A DNA stretch of 64,000 nt, taken from contig NZ_MDUX01000001.1 in NCBI RefSeq assembly GCF_014736495.1, forward strand, positions 1 through 64,000. Direction: 5' to 3'. The first letter of the stretch is position 1. Every line of letters begins with the position of its first letter. A model generated the notes under the pieces. It did no database searches and was not told the DNA's origin. It worked only from the letters and a program-made list of their open reading frames with translations. A program made the translations under genes and the position numbers. Below, piece after piece: positions 7,223 through 16,396 of the stretch. Source of the stretch: Candidatus Dactylopiibacterium carminicum (GTDB taxonomy: Bacteria > Pseudomonadota > Gammaproteobacteria > Burkholderiales > Rhodocyclaceae).

Positions 7223-7423
7223 ATGAGAATTTTGGATCTGGAGAGACCTGGGCTGGAGCACCATGTGTTCCACGCGGATATGGAACTGGAACGCGAAGGC
7301 ATGGAGGCTGAACTGGTGCCTCAGCGCGAATATGCCTCTCGCCTGGAGGACGATTTGCTAGGGCTGGATGCAAGGACTTTCCAGGCCGAAGTGACCTTCA
7401 TGATGAAAGGCGGGTTGATGTAG
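7223..7423 (+). CDS. Small acidic protein of unknown function
   Basis: A 66-residue ORF from ATG 7223. The ribosome binding site AAAGGAGGTGAG ends three bases before the ATG and is almost fully complementary to the 16S tail, much stronger than those of the neighbouring genes. A perfect terminator follows 24 bases after the stop, so it looks like a deliberately expressed single gene. The protein is acidic and helical-looking (ELEREGMEAELVPQREY) with no signal peptide, cysteine or membrane segment, and ends in FMMKGGLM. I recognise no family. It lies downstream of the structured RNA and its terminator, so that RNA may act as its leader. That link is inference. Confidence 0.7.
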   Translation: MRILDLERPGLEHHVFHADMELEREGMEAELVPQREYASRLEDDLLGLDARTFQAEVTFMMKGGLM

Positions 7424-7446
7424 GCCGGTGATGCCCGTATGCAACG

Positions 7447-7471
7447 GGGCTCGCGCAGGCGAGCCCTTTTT
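7447..7471 (+). terminator. Rho-independent terminator after the small ORF
   Basis: GGGCTCGC (7447-7454), loop GCAG, GCGAGCCC (7459-7466), then TTTTT. Confidence 0.9.
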
Positions 7472-7531
7472 GTCTTCGGGGCGGGTTGAGGCCGCAATGC
7501 TCCCTGTGGGAGTGCGTGGCAGCGCTCTTCT

Positions 7532-8296
7532 TCAGAGCGTGCAGCAGGTCAGCTCGAAGCGGACATCCGTTTCCGCAGGGCGCGGACGAGAGATGGTGTC
7601 CGGGAAGACGAAACGGATGTTGAAAGCATAGCGATTGGCGCTGATCTCCGGGATCACCTTGTCATCCCGTTGAACACGCACGCGGACCAGCTGCGCGTTG
7701 CGCCCACTCATCATCATCTGGTAACTGCCCTGGCGTGCGAGTTGATACTCGGGGCGCCCGCTCTCGCGCAACAGGCGAAGAATGATTGCAAGTCCGTCTC
7801 GCAGCGGGAACATCGGTGATGTCCAGGTCTGGAGATCGTGTCGGCGTTGGGCCGAGTCGTGATTCAGCCAGTAGTGGTAGGAGGGCAGATCGAATTCGCA
7901 GGAGCCTCCCGGAATACCTGCACGGGAGCGTATTGCCATCAGCCACTCCGAATCGCGCAGATATTGTCCTACGCGTCCAGCCATGGCCAGCAGCGCGCTG
8001 CTGGCCTGCTCGATCTCATACAGCGCACCAGCCAGTGCTTCTTCGGAGATATGCGGATTGTCGCGAAAACCGAGCAGGATTTGACGCTGGCGTTCGAGTT
8101 CCTGAACAAGGTCTACCTTCAGGTCTGCACGACCAGCGACTTCAAGGATTTCGAAAATCGCATGAATGGCTGCGTTGTGCTCGTAGGCTCCATCGGCGAG
8201 CGTGAAATGCACGACCTTGTCGAACAGGTCTTCCAGCCGCAGCAGGGTACGGATGCGTTCGCTGAGAGGATATTCGTAGGTGATCACGCGGGCCAC
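7532..8296 (-). CDS. zapD: Cell division protein ZapD (YacF)
   Basis: ZapD cross-links FtsZ filaments. The 254-residue product begins with the family signature ITYEYPLSERIRTLLRLEDL and has the typical closing beta-rich half (YQLARQGSYQMMMSGRNAQL, VFPDTISRPRP, FELTCC). GTG 8296 shares one base with the coaE stop; a second GTG at 8287 would give the shorter N-terminus usual in the family. It is the last gene of the birA-coaX-SPOR-coaE-zapD run. The yacG gene that often follows in related genomes is absent here. Confidence 0.92.
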   Translation of the reverse strand: MARVITYEYPLSERIRTLLRLEDLFDKVVHFTLADGAYEHNAAIHAIFEILEVAGRADLKVDLVQELERQRQILLGFRDNPHISEEALAGALYEIEQASSALLAMAGRVGQYLRDSEWLMAIRSRAGIPGGSCEFDLPSYHYWLNHDSAQRRHDLQTWTSPMFPLRDGLAIILRLLRESGRPEYQLARQGSYQMMMSGRNAQLVRVRVQRDDKVIPEISANRYAFNIRFVFPDTISRPRPAETDVRFELTCCTL

Positions 8297-8970
8297 TATC
8301 GGTCTTGTCCGCCGGAGTGTCCGGCTTTAGTCACGGCATCATAACATCCGCGTTTCTGTTGAGTGAATTCAAGGACATAGAACTCGTGCATGCGCTGCAC
8401 CGAATGCTTGAGATCTTCCAGGCTGCCTGTGTTTTCAATGACTTCGCTTGCAGCAGCCAGCCGCTGCGGGCGGCTGGCCTGTGCAGAGATGATGCGTTCA
8501 ACCTCTGCCGGACTCAGATTGCTGCGTGCCACGACGCGTTCGAGCTGTAAATCCGGCGGGCAATCGATGACCAGGATGCGGTTGCAGCGTTGCATGAAAT
8601 GGCGGGACTCGACCAGCAGCGGAACCTCCAGTATCGCGTATGGAGAGCAGGCTTGCCGCAACTCCAGTTCTGCACGGGCCCGGATCATCGGATGCAGAAT
8701 GGCCTCCAGTTGTTTCCTGGCTTCCGGGTCGGAGAAGACCAGATGGCGCATTGCAGCGCGATCGAGTGCGCCGTCCGCCTCTTGCATGTGCATACCGAAG
8801 GTCTGGCGGATGGCAGACATGGCCTCTCCACCAACTCCGGTGAGCTGACGGGAGACGGCATCGGTATCGACCACCGTGATTCCCAATGCTTTGAAATGCT
8901 GCGAGGCGGAGCTCTTGCCACTGCCGATCCCGCCGGTCAGACCGACCACGGGCAGGCGTTCAGGCTGCAT
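8296..8970 (-). CDS. coaE: Dephospho-CoA kinase
   Basis: It performs the last step of coenzyme A synthesis, phosphorylating the 3'-hydroxyl of dephospho-CoA. The P-loop GLTGGIGSGKS lies near residues 9-19, followed by VVDTDAVSRQLT and the lid and CoA region (LHPMIRARAELE, LEVPLLVES). I start it at ATG 8970 (224 residues), which overlaps the SPOR gene's stop by 11 bases; upstream in-frame ATGs would add a tail not expected in the family. It stops with TAG. With coaX in the same run it puts two CoA-pathway enzymes in one operon. Confidence 0.93.
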   Translation of the reverse strand: MQPERLPVVGLTGGIGSGKSSASQHFKALGITVVDTDAVSRQLTGVGGEAMSAIRQTFGMHMQEADGALDRAAMRHLVFSDPEARKQLEAILHPMIRARAELELRQACSPYAILEVPLLVESRHFMQRCNRILVIDCPPDLQLERVVARSNLSPAEVERIISAQASRPQRLAAASEVIENTGSLEDLKHSVQRMHEFYVLEFTQQKRGCYDAVTKAGHSGGQDR

Positions 8971-9661
8971 GGCAGCTGTCGCTACGGCGGGCATGGGAAT
9001 GCGTGGAGATGAAGTCGCTGACCATGGCATCCAGGATCTGGTCAGGACCTTTGAGTTCGACGCGTGCGTTGTTGCCCGTGTTATCGCGTACGGTCAGGCG
9101 GACGTTGATGACATTGCGCTTGCGCAACTGGTCAAACAGGCGACGAGCAGCTTCCTCGCTACGGAACAGGCCAAGTGAAATGGCGAACTGGTTGGGGCCG
9201 GGGTCGCGGATGATGATGAGATCAGTGAGGCCTGCGCGCGTCAGGATCTCTGCACGCCGGGTCGCACCTTCCTTGCCGCCGGAAGGAGGAATGTGCACCC
9301 AGTAAGAGGGCGCGGAGATGCCGCTGACGCGAGCACTGATGCTCATTTCCAGACGTTGTGCATACTCTTGGGCCTGTCCCTCGAGTTGCTGCGCTTCATC
9401 CTGGGTCAGACCGCTGACGATACTGCACAGTAGGCCGGCTACAGGGGCGCTTGCAGCGGCCCTGGGGGATGACGCGGGTACAGCAGGTGTCGTGACCAGA
9501 CGGATCTGTTCGGGGGCCAGCTGTCGCCCGAGGCGTGCGCTTTCGCCCGGTTCATCCCAGGGCATGCGTCGCCCCAACAGATTCAGGGCGACGAACAGTG
9601 CCGCGATCACGTTGAATATCAGCAACAGGAGGAAGGGAACGCGCAAGGCCTTCATGGGCAC
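8960..9661 (-). CDS. Membrane-anchored SPOR domain protein
   Basis: The 233-residue product has one N-terminal transmembrane helix (FLLLLIFNVIAALFVALNLL, 10-29), a proline/alanine linker and a C-terminal SPOR-like domain (SYWVHIPPSGGKEGATRRAE through FAISLGLFRSEEAARRLFDQ and VRLTVRD). SPOR domains bind denuded peptidoglycan at the septum, so the protein is probably anchored in the inner membrane with the domain in the periplasm. It lies between coaX and coaE on the minus strand. The specific role is unknown; proximity to zapD may hint at division. Confidence 0.8.
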   Translation of the reverse strand: MPMKALRVPFLLLLIFNVIAALFVALNLLGRRMPWDEPGESARLGRQLAPEQIRLVTTPAVPASSPRAAASAPVAGLLCSIVSGLTQDEAQQLEGQAQEYAQRLEMSISARVSGISAPSYWVHIPPSGGKEGATRRAEILTRAGLTDLIIIRDPGPNQFAISLGLFRSEEAARRLFDQLRKRNVINVRLTVRDNTGNNARVELKGPDQILDAMVSDFISTHSHARRSDSCHAA

Positions 9662-9700
9662 GATTATCCAGCGCAGCGAGCAGGCTTCTAAGCCAGGTGG

Positions 9701-10414
9701 TCAGCAGGGCAGTTCACTGGTTGCGACCTGCAGCAGCCCGTCGAGAATCAGGGTAGGTTGATGGGAGGCCTGTGTTCCACAAAGCGGCAGCAGCGCTGGC
9801 GCATGCCCTCCTGTCAGCAGGATTGGTGCAGCCCCAGAAAGTTGTTGATGCTGTGCATTGATGGCGCCCAGCTGCGCAAGCAGGCAGCCGGTGGCGATGG
9901 CATCCGCGGTGTTGATTGCGGGCAGTCGGAACTCTCCGCCTGTTTCGGGCAGTGAGGCGGTGCTCTGCGCAAGAGATTCGCGCATCAACCCCAGCCCGGG
10001 GAGAATGCAACCTCCAAGGTGTTGCCCATCCGCGCGTACGAGATCCACGGTGGTTGCCGTGCCAGCACAGACCACCAGACAATCGCTGCGCGTTCGGTGC
10101 CAGGCCGCAATTACGGCTGCCCAGCGATCTGCCCCCAGGCGAGCGGGGTCCGGATACGCGCAGCGTACACCGCAGCGTTCGGCAGAGGCCTTCAGCCATT
10201 CAATGGGGGCCGCCAGAGGCGTGAGCTCAGTTTGCAGTGCTTCTGCCACGGCTGAGCCTGCGACATTGGAGGCTACGATCCGGGTGACCGACAGGTTGGG
10301 TGGCAGCATCAGCTGTGGCCGGTCCGTGCTGCAACTGTCGTGGCCAAGCCAGTGCTGGCTGTCGTGCCAGGCGTATTTGATCCGGCTGTTGCCAGCATCG
10401 ATGAGCAGATACAT
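9701..10414 (-). CDS. coaX: Type III pantothenate kinase
   Basis: It phosphorylates pantothenate, the first committed step to CoA. The 237-residue product has the acetate-kinase-fold phosphate loop DAGNSRIKYAW (6-16), the substrate motif GADRWAA, the ATP-binding stretch VCAGTATTVDLV, then LGGCILPGLGLMRESLA and a late ILLTGGHA block. All are hallmarks of CoaX rather than CoaA. Its start is three bases from the birA stop, the common birA-coaX pairing. Confidence 0.95.
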   Translation of the reverse strand: MYLLIDAGNSRIKYAWHDSQHWLGHDSCSTDRPQLMLPPNLSVTRIVASNVAGSAVAEALQTELTPLAAPIEWLKASAERCGVRCAYPDPARLGADRWAAVIAAWHRTRSDCLVVCAGTATTVDLVRADGQHLGGCILPGLGLMRESLAQSTASLPETGGEFRLPAINTADAIATGCLLAQLGAINAQHQQLSGAAPILLTGGHAPALLPLCGTQASHQPTLILDGLLQVATSELPC

Positions 10415-10417
10415 GAT

Positions 10418-11212
10418 TCAAGGCTCCAGCGGAATCAGGCTGATGTCGCCTGCCGTGATGTGCCGTGACGAGCCGTCCGGCAAGTGCAGCGTCAAGGCGC
10501 CTTCGGAGTCGACATTGCCGCATTCTGCTTGCCATTCGGTATTTTCCTGGGATATCAGAACCTGCTGCCCGCGCAAGGCATTGTGACTATTCCAGATATC
10601 TTGCGTTGCATCGAAGCCTTGCAGACCGAATGTTTCAAGTGTGACGTGCAAGGTCTTTAGCAGATGCGCTAGCACTGTCTCGCGCGGCGGTACCGGCCCG
10701 GTTTCGTCCAGGCTGGCGGGAGTGCGGCCAATTTCTGTCTGCCAGCCTGGCGAGGATCGAAGGTTCAGGCCGATACCGATGACCAGCCCAGGATTGCTGC
10801 GCTCCGGGAGCGCTTCGATGAGTACGCCGCCCAGCTTACGTCCCTTGAGCCAGATGTCGTTGGGCCATTTCAGGCCAGTCCCTTCAATGCCCAGCGTTTC
10901 CAGTGCGCTTACGATGCCAACGCCGACGGCGAGGCTGAGTCCGGTGGCGGAGCGCCCGCGCGGTAGACGCCAGAGGAGCGAAAATGTAAGGCTGCTGCCA
11001 GGCGCGGAAACCCAGCGACGTCCCCGACGCCCCCGTCCGGCCAGTTGCTCGTCACAGACTAATACACTGCCCGCAGCTCGAGGGGACGCCAGCAACTGCG
11101 CATTGGTGGAGTCACATTGCTGGCGATGTTCGACATCGAAGCGCGGAGCGAAACTCCCCAAGGTTTCGCGCAGGAGCAGATAGTCGAAAGGGGGAACTGC
11201 TGGGGCGGGCAT
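10418..11212 (-). CDS. birA: Biotin--[acetyl-CoA-carboxylase] ligase
   Basis: It activates biotin as biotinyl-AMP and attaches it to the carboxylase carrier lysine. The 264-residue product carries the ligase core: DSTNAQLL, the adenylate-binding loop GRGRRGRRW, the catalytic-lysine block LKWPNDIWLKGRKLGGVLIE, and a short C-terminal SH3-like domain. The N-terminal winged-helix DNA-binding domain of E. coli BirA is missing, so this is a mono-functional ligase that should not repress bio genes. It lies downstream of ntrC and is coupled to coaX. Confidence 0.93.
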   Translation of the reverse strand: MPAPAVPPFDYLLLRETLGSFAPRFDVEHRQQCDSTNAQLLASPRAAGSVLVCDEQLAGRGRRGRRWVSAPGSSLTFSLLWRLPRGRSATGLSLAVGVGIVSALETLGIEGTGLKWPNDIWLKGRKLGGVLIEALPERSNPGLVIGIGLNLRSSPGWQTEIGRTPASLDETGPVPPRETVLAHLLKTLHVTLETFGLQGFDATQDIWNSHNALRGQQVLISQENTEWQAECGNVDSEGALTLHLPDGSSRHITAGDISLIPLEP

Positions 11213-11296
11213 GAGACGCTGGCTTGCGAAAAGCCGAGAGTCTAGCCCGGATGCGCCCAGTTTGCCTGCCTTCTGCGGAGCGGGCTCCGTCAGGGC

Positions 11297-12718
11297 TCAG
11301 TCTTCACCGCGCCCAGCATCTATCCCCAGCTCCTGGATCTTCCGGGTGATGGTGTTGCGCCCGATGCCGAGGATCTGTGCAGCCTCCACACGGCGTCCGC
11401 CCGTACTTGCCAGCGCGCGCAGGATCAGGTGCTTTTCGAATTCGCGTGAGAGGCGGTCGAACACCTCGCCGGGGGCTTGGGCGATCAACCGGTCTGCTTC
11501 CGCATCCAGGGCACTGAGCCAGTCGCTGTTGCCTGCGCCGGTATTTTGGCCTTGGTTGGGTGCATCGCGCAGTTCGGCTGGCAGATCCGCAACGTCCACG
11601 GTCTGGCCTGGGGCCATCACGGTCAGCCAGTGGCAAAGGTTTTCCAGCTGGCGGACATTGCCGGGGAAATCAAAGGATTGCAGATGCTTGAGCGCAGCTT
11701 CGGTGAGGCGCTTGGTTTCAACGCCAAGCTCTTGGCTGCTGTGTGACAGGAAGTGCTTGGCAAGCAGCGGAACGTCTTCGCGGCGTTCGCGTAGCGGCGG
11801 CAGGCGCAGACGGATCACGTTGAGGCGGTGGAAGAGGTCCTCGCGAAAAAGGCCGTCACGGACGCGTTGCTCAAGATTTTGGTGGGTGGCGGCGATGACG
11901 CGGACGTTGGCCTTCACTGGCGTATGGCCGCCGACGCGATAGAAATGCCCGTCCGAGAGTACGCGCAGCAGACGGGTCTGCAGTTCGGCCGGCATGTCGC
12001 CGATTTCGTCGAGGAACAGGGTGCCGCCTTCAGCCTGCTCGAAGCGCCCCCGGCGTTGTGCTGCCGCACCGGTGAAGGCGCCGCGCTCATGACCGAAGAG
12101 TTCCGATTCGAGCAGGTCACGCGGGATGGCGGCGGTATTGATGGCGATAAAGGGGCCTTCGCGACGCGGGCTGTGGCGATGCAGCGCACGGGCCACCAGT
12201 TCCTTGCCTGTGCCGGATTCTCCATTGATCATCACCGTGGCAATGGATTGCGACAGGCGACCGATGGCGCGGAATACTTCCTGCATTGCAGCCGCGTGGC
12301 CGAGAATTTCAGGCACGGAAGTGGACTCTTCGTCTGCACCATCATGGGGCGCGCTTTCCTTGAGTGCCCGCTTGAGCAGGTTCAGCGCCTGGTCGACGTC
12401 GAAAGGCTTGGGCAGATACTCGAAAGCGCCCCCCTGGAATGCTGAGACCGCACTGTCCAGATCGGAATAGGCCGTCATGATGATGACGGGCAGGCTGGGG
12501 TGCTTGGCCTTGACGCGCTGTAGCAGCACCAGCCCGGATTCGCCGGGCATGTGGATATCCGAGATCAGGACTTGGGGAGGGGCGCCATTGGCGTCAAGCA
12601 CGGCAACGGCTTCTGTGGCCGATGAAAAGCTGCGGTGGGCGATGTTTTCACGGGCGAGCGCCTTTTCCAGGACCCAGCGGATGGAGCGATCATCGTCGAC
12701 GATCCAGACAGCATTCAT
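11297..12718 (-). CDS. ntrC: Nitrogen regulation response regulator NtrC
   Basis: NtrC activates sigma-54 promoters under nitrogen limitation. The 473-residue product has a receiver domain with acceptor Asp54 ([12 protein letters not shown]), a complete AAA+ domain with Walker A GESGTGKE, the sigma-54 contact loop GAFTGA, Walker [14 protein letters not shown] and arginine-finger region, and a C-terminal Fis-type helix-turn-helix ([20 protein letters not shown]). It follows its kinase ntrB by 43 bases in the glnA-DUF4124-ntrB-ntrC run. All motifs needed for activation are present, unlike the NtrX homologue near 55-56 kb. Confidence 0.96.
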   Translation of the reverse strand: MNAVWIVDDDRSIRWVLEKALARENIAHRSFSSATEAVAVLDANGAPPQVLISDIHMPGESGLVLLQRVKAKHPSLPVIIMTAYSDLDSAVSAFQGGAFEYLPKPFDVDQALNLLKRALKESAPHDGADEESTSVPEILGHAAAMQEVFRAIGRLSQSIATVMINGESGTGKELVARALHRHSPRREGPFIAINTAAIPRDLLESELFGHERGAFTGAAAQRRGRFEQAEGGTLFLDEIGDMPAELQTRLLRVLSDGHFYRVGGHTPVKANVRVIAATHQNLEQRVRDGLFREDLFHRLNVIRLRLPPLRERREDVPLLAKHFLSHSSQELGVETKRLTEAALKHLQSFDFPGNVRQLENLCHWLTVMAPGQTVDVADLPAELRDAPNQGQNTGAGNSDWLSALDAEADRLIAQAPGEVFDRLSREFEKHLILRALASTGGRRVEAAQILGIGRNTITRKIQELGIDAGRGED

Positions 12719-12761
12719 AGCGTTGTTTCCGTGTTGTGTTCGTCATGTCGGGGCGACACGC

Positions 12762-13838
12762 TCATGCCTGGGTGATGGGCAGGAGGATCGTGAAGCAGGT
12801 GCGGCCCGGCTCGCTTTCCAGTTCGATGGTGCCCTGGTGTTGTTCGACGAAGCTCTGGGCAATCGACAGGCCGAGACCGCTTCCGCCTTCACGCCCGGAT
12901 ATCAGAGGGTAGAAGATCTTGTCGCGGATGTCCTCGGGGATACCGGGGCCGTTGTCGAGGACTTGCAATTCCAGTGCCAGTTTGTGGCGGCGCTTGGCCA
13001 GGGTGACCTGTCGGGCAGCACGGGTGCGCAGTACGATGTCTCCCGCGCCATCCAGCGCCTGCGCAGCGTTGCGCGCGATATTGAGTACGGCCTGGATGAG
13101 CTGCTCGCGATCGGCGGTCAACTGGGGAAGACTGATGTCATAGTCTCTGCGGATGCCGATCTTGGGGAATTCGGCCTGGATCAGACGCAGCACGCGTTCG
13201 AGCACGTCATGCACGTTGACTATGCTCGGGTGCATCATCCGGTGCGAGTTGAGCAGCCGGTTCATCAGATCTTGCAGGCGATCCGCCTCGGCGATGATCA
13301 CTTGGGTGTATTCGCGCCACTGCGGATCGTCCAGTTCGCGCTCAAGCAATTGAGCCGAGCCGCGGATGCCGCCGAGCGGATTCTTGATCTCGTGAGCCAG
13401 ACTGCGGACCAGTTCGCGGTTCGCCTGCTGCTGCTCGGCCAGCCGTTCTTCACGTGCCACCTTGAGCTGGGCATCCAGCGGGCGGAATTCCAGCAGCAGA
13501 CGGGCCGGAGGGAGATCGACCGGCGTGGCCGTGCAGTCCAGATGCAGCGCCTGGATGCCAGGGCGTTTGACCGCGAGATTCTGGCCGGAATAGCTCCAGT
13601 TGTTGGCCAGGGCATTGTCCAGTGCGGCCCAGAGGCCTGGCAGATCGCCCAGTAGTGCCGAGAGATGCTGGCCCAGGCATTGTCGCGCACTGGCGGCGAA
13701 CAGGTGCTCGGCTGAAGGGTTGACGTAGCAGACCGAGCGGTCCGCGCTGACCATCACCACGGCGGATGAAAGCAACTCTAGTCCGGCTGTGGAGCTGGAC
13801 AGGGGCGTGGCTTGCGGAGACTGAAGGGCTGGGCTCAT
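12762..13838 (-). CDS. ntrB: Nitrogen regulation sensor kinase NtrB
   Basis: It phosphorylates or dephosphorylates NtrC in response to PII. The 358-residue cytoplasmic protein has an N-terminal PAS domain (ADRSVCYVNPSAEHLF), the phosphoacceptor H-box SLAHEIKNPLGGIRGSAQL, and a C-terminal ATPase with the N-box, GPGIPEDIRDKIF and GGSGLGLSIAQS. There is no membrane segment, which is correct for NtrB. I prefer ATG 13838 over 13853, although both are in frame. It lies between a DUF4124 gene and ntrC. Confidence 0.94.
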   Translation of the reverse strand: MSPALQSPQATPLSSSTAGLELLSSAVVMVSADRSVCYVNPSAEHLFAASARQCLGQHLSALLGDLPGLWAALDNALANNWSYSGQNLAVKRPGIQALHLDCTATPVDLPPARLLLEFRPLDAQLKVAREERLAEQQQANRELVRSLAHEIKNPLGGIRGSAQLLERELDDPQWREYTQVIIAEADRLQDLMNRLLNSHRMMHPSIVNVHDVLERVLRLIQAEFPKIGIRRDYDISLPQLTADREQLIQAVLNIARNAAQALDGAGDIVLRTRAARQVTLAKRRHKLALELQVLDNGPGIPEDIRDKIFYPLISGREGGSGLGLSIAQSFVEQHQGTIELESEPGRTCFTILLPITQA

Positions 13839-13868
13839 GGAGGAAGACCACAAGCAAGAAGCAGGCCG

Positions 13869-14351
13869 TTATCTGAGCTTGCTGATTTCCCGGTTGATGG
13901 CTTCGATGTTGCGTTCGTGCAGCTCAACCTTGTCCTTGTAGGTCTTGATGCGATCCAGGTAGCGCTGATAGTTGCGCTCGTCCCCAAGGCGCACGCTTTC
14001 CTGTTCGGTCAGCTCCTTGCGTGCGGTCTCAAGCTGTTTGCTTTCGCTGTCGAGTTCCGTTTCCAGGATACGGAGGCGATCGTCATCGCGTCGTTTCTGG
14101 GTGCTCTGGTCGACCCGCGGGAAGTTGGCTGGCGTTGGCGTGCTGCTGGAGCGTATGGGAGATACCGTGGAGACCGGCTGTTCGCGGGTCATCAGGGTGC
14201 ACTGCTTGCGTCGCTCCTGCGCGGGACGATCATTGGTATAGGTGGTGTGGCCTTGGTCATCGACGCATTTGTAGATGTCTGCGTGAGCAATGCCCGGGGC
14301 AAGGAGGCCGGCGCACGCCAACAGCAGCGATGCGTGAAGGAAGCGGGGCAT
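13869..14351 (-). CDS. DUF4124 domain periplasmic protein
   Basis: A 160-residue exported protein with a signal peptide (residues 1-25, MPRFLHASLLLACAGLLAPG then IAHA), then a short DUF4124 domain (DIYKCVDDQGHTTYTNDRPA) and a long C-terminal coiled coil (LRILETELDSESKQLETARK to the end). The start at ATG 14351 gives the signal peptide its proper N-terminus. It lies between glnA and ntrB on the same strand, an arrangement also common in other betaproteobacteria. The biochemical function is unknown. Confidence 0.85.
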   Translation of the reverse strand: MPRFLHASLLLACAGLLAPGIAHADIYKCVDDQGHTTYTNDRPAQERRKQCTLMTREQPVSTVSPIRSSSTPTPANFPRVDQSTQKRRDDDRLRILETELDSESKQLETARKELTEQESVRLGDERNYQRYLDRIKTYKDKVELHERNIEAINREISKLR

Positions 14352-14441
14352 GGTGTGGATCCTGAAGGCTTCAAGCGTGGGGCAGTTTAGGCTCGAAGCA
14401 TCAAAACACAAAACGTTCGCCGATCGGCGTGGTGTGGGCCC

Positions 14442-14473
14442 AAAAAAAGGATGGGCCCTTGCGGGCCCATCCT
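14442..14473 (-). terminator. Rho-independent terminator after glnA
   Basis: On the minus strand AGGATGGGCCC, loop GCAA, GGGCCCATCCT and a T7 run follow the glnA stop by about 25 bases, so ntrBC needs readthrough or its own promoter. Confidence 0.93.
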
Positions 14474-14497
14474 GATCGCCGAAGTCCGCGGAGCGGA

Positions 14498-15907
14498 TTA
14501 CAGCGAGTAGTACATGTCGAATTCGACCGGGTGCGTGGTCATGCGGGTACGGTTCACTTCGCTCATCTTCAGATCGATGTAAGCGTCGATGAAGTCGTTG
14601 CTGAACACGCCGCCACGGGTCAGGAATTCGCGATCCTTGTCCAGGTGAGCCAGGGCTTCTTCAAGCGAGGCACACACGGTCGGGATCTTTGCGTCTTCTT
14701 CCGGCGGCAAGTCGTACAGGTTCTTGTCGGCAGCTTCGCCCGGGTGGATCTTGTTCTGCACGCCGTCCAGGCCGGCCATCAGCAGTGCGGAGAAGGCCAG
14801 ATAGGGGTTGGCCAGGGGATCCGGGAAGCGGGTTTCGATGCGGCGGGCCTTGTCGCTGGAAACGTGCGGGATGCGGATCGAGGCGGAGCGGTTGCGAGCC
14901 GAGTAGGCCAGCTTCACCGGAGCTTCGAAGTGCGGAACCAGACGCTTGTAGGAGTTGGTGCCCGGGTTGGTGATGGCGTTCAGCGCCTTTGCGTGCTTGA
15001 TGATGCCGCCGATGTAGTACAGCGCGAACTCGGACAGGCCTGCGTAGCCGTTGCCGGCGAACAGGTTCTTGCCATCCTTCCAGACGGATTGGTGCACATG
15101 CATGCCGGAGCCGTTGTCACCAACGATGGGCTTGGGCATGAAGGTGGCGGTCTTGCCGTACTGGTGTGCAACGTTGTGCACCACATACTTCAGGGTCTGG
15201 GTCCAGTCGGCGCGTTGCACCAGGGTGCTGAACTTGGTGCCGATTTCGTTCTGACCGGCGGTGGCCACTTCGTGGTGGAACACTTCGACGGGGATGCCCA
15301 GCTCTTCGAGGATCAGCACCATGGAGGCGCGGATGTCTTGGTGGCTGTCAACCGGGGGAACCGGGAAGTAACCGCCCTTGACGGTCGGGCGGTGACCGAT
15401 GTTGTTGCCGTCCTGATCTTCGGCAGTAGCCCATGCGCCTTCGTCGGACTTGATCTTGACGAAGCAGCCGGAGATGTCGGCGGACCAGCTCACGCCGTCG
15501 AAGATGAAGAATTCGGGTTCCGGGCCAAAGAAGGCGGTGTCGCCCAGGCCGGAGGACTTCAGATAGGCTTCGGCGCGCTTGGCGATGGAGCGCGGGTCGC
15601 GGTCGTAACCCTTGCCGTCGGACGGCTCGATGACGTCACAGGTGATGAAGACGGTGGTTTCGTCGAAGAAAGGATCAACCTTGGCGGTGCTGGCGTCCGG
15701 AGCGAGCAGCATGTCGGAGGCCTGGATACCCTTCCAGCCTGCGATGGAGGAGCCGTCAAAGGCGTGACCACGCTCGAACCACTCTTCGTCGACCACGTGC
15801 GAGGGCACGGTCACGTGCTGTTCCTTGCCACGGGTATCGGTGAAGCGCAGGTCCACGAACTTCGCGTCGCTTTCCTTGATCAGCTTGATTACGTCTTGAG
15901 GGGTCAT
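14498..15907 (-). CDS. glnA: Glutamine synthetase type I
   Basis: It makes glutamine from glutamate, ammonia and ATP. The product is 469 residues, exactly the size of the dodecameric GSI-beta enzymes. It has the beta-grasp N-terminus ([19 protein letters not shown]), FDGSSIAGW, the metal and ATP motifs ([44 protein letters not shown]), and the adenylylation site tyrosine in [10 protein letters not shown]. The start is ATG 15907. The upstream intergenic region holds NtrC-like operators, consistent with NtrB/C control from the neighbouring genes. Confidence 0.98.
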   Translation of the reverse strand: MTPQDVIKLIKESDAKFVDLRFTDTRGKEQHVTVPSHVVDEEWFERGHAFDGSSIAGWKGIQASDMLLAPDASTAKVDPFFDETTVFITCDVIEPSDGKGYDRDPRSIAKRAEAYLKSSGLGDTAFFGPEPEFFIFDGVSWSADISGCFVKIKSDEGAWATAEDQDGNNIGHRPTVKGGYFPVPPVDSHQDIRASMVLILEELGIPVEVFHHEVATAGQNEIGTKFSTLVQRADWTQTLKYVVHNVAHQYGKTATFMPKPIVGDNGSGMHVHQSVWKDGKNLFAGNGYAGLSEFALYYIGGIIKHAKALNAITNPGTNSYKRLVPHFEAPVKLAYSARNRSASIRIPHVSSDKARRIETRFPDPLANPYLAFSALLMAGLDGVQNKIHPGEAADKNLYDLPPEEDAKIPTVCASLEEALAHLDKDREFLTRGGVFSNDFIDAYIDLKMSEVNRTRMTTHPVEFDMYYSL

Positions 15908-16074
15908 GACACTCTCACTCCTGGTAGGTTTATCCGAGATGGTGGAACGGTTGACGGGCCTGAGCGTGGCCAATCACGAACGCCGGATTTGTAGCAGAAT
16001 CCGTGCCATGTTTTTGCGCGCAGTCTCCCCCTGCCCGAGATGGATTGGCGCGCCGGGAGGCGCGGCGGGAGGCC

Positions 16075-16088
16075 GCAAGATTGTGCCA
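16075..16088 (-). promoter_or_regulatory. Sigma-54-like promoter element, spacing one base short
   Basis: On the minus strand TGGCAC-AATC-TTGC lies about 170 bases upstream of glnA. The bases match the -24/-12 consensus, but only nine rather than ten bases separate GG and GC, so activity is uncertain. Confidence 0.35.
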
Positions 16089-16120
16089 CAAGCACATTGT
16101 CTGCATGTGGCAGCGTAGGC

Positions 16121-16170
16121 TGCACCATTTTTGTGCCCCGCATTGGTGCTTTTGACTCTTTTGTGGTGCG
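16121..16170 (-). promoter_or_regulatory. NtrC-type operators upstream of glnA
   Basis: TGCACCATTTTTGTGCC (16121-16137) closely matches the NtrC palindrome TGCACCA-N3-TGGTGCA. GCATTGGTGC and GTGGTGCG follow as extra half sites within 35 bases. This 15908-16396 interval (489 bases) has no gene; besides these sites and the sigma-54-like element I see nothing distinctive in it. Confidence 0.55.
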
Positions 16171-16396
16171 AACAGAGGCATTCGACCACACTCTGGTTGT
16201 GGTCTTTTCCGTTCTCAGTTCCTCGTGGGCGCGGCATGGCGAGGCCGCGCCATGAAAAAAAAGTTCTCTTTTAGGCTGCCAGCTTACGTCGTATTGCCGT
16301 TGCATTGCCTGCGGTTTACCGGGGTGACTGCTGCGGCCGCACGGAACAGGCCCTAAACTTCAGGGGTCGATATCCCGAAAGAAGAGTCACAAAATC

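Noticed and set aside
15908..16396. Short ORFs in the glnA-rhodanese interval
   Set aside because: They overlap the NtrC-like operators and show no ribosome binding site or family pattern.
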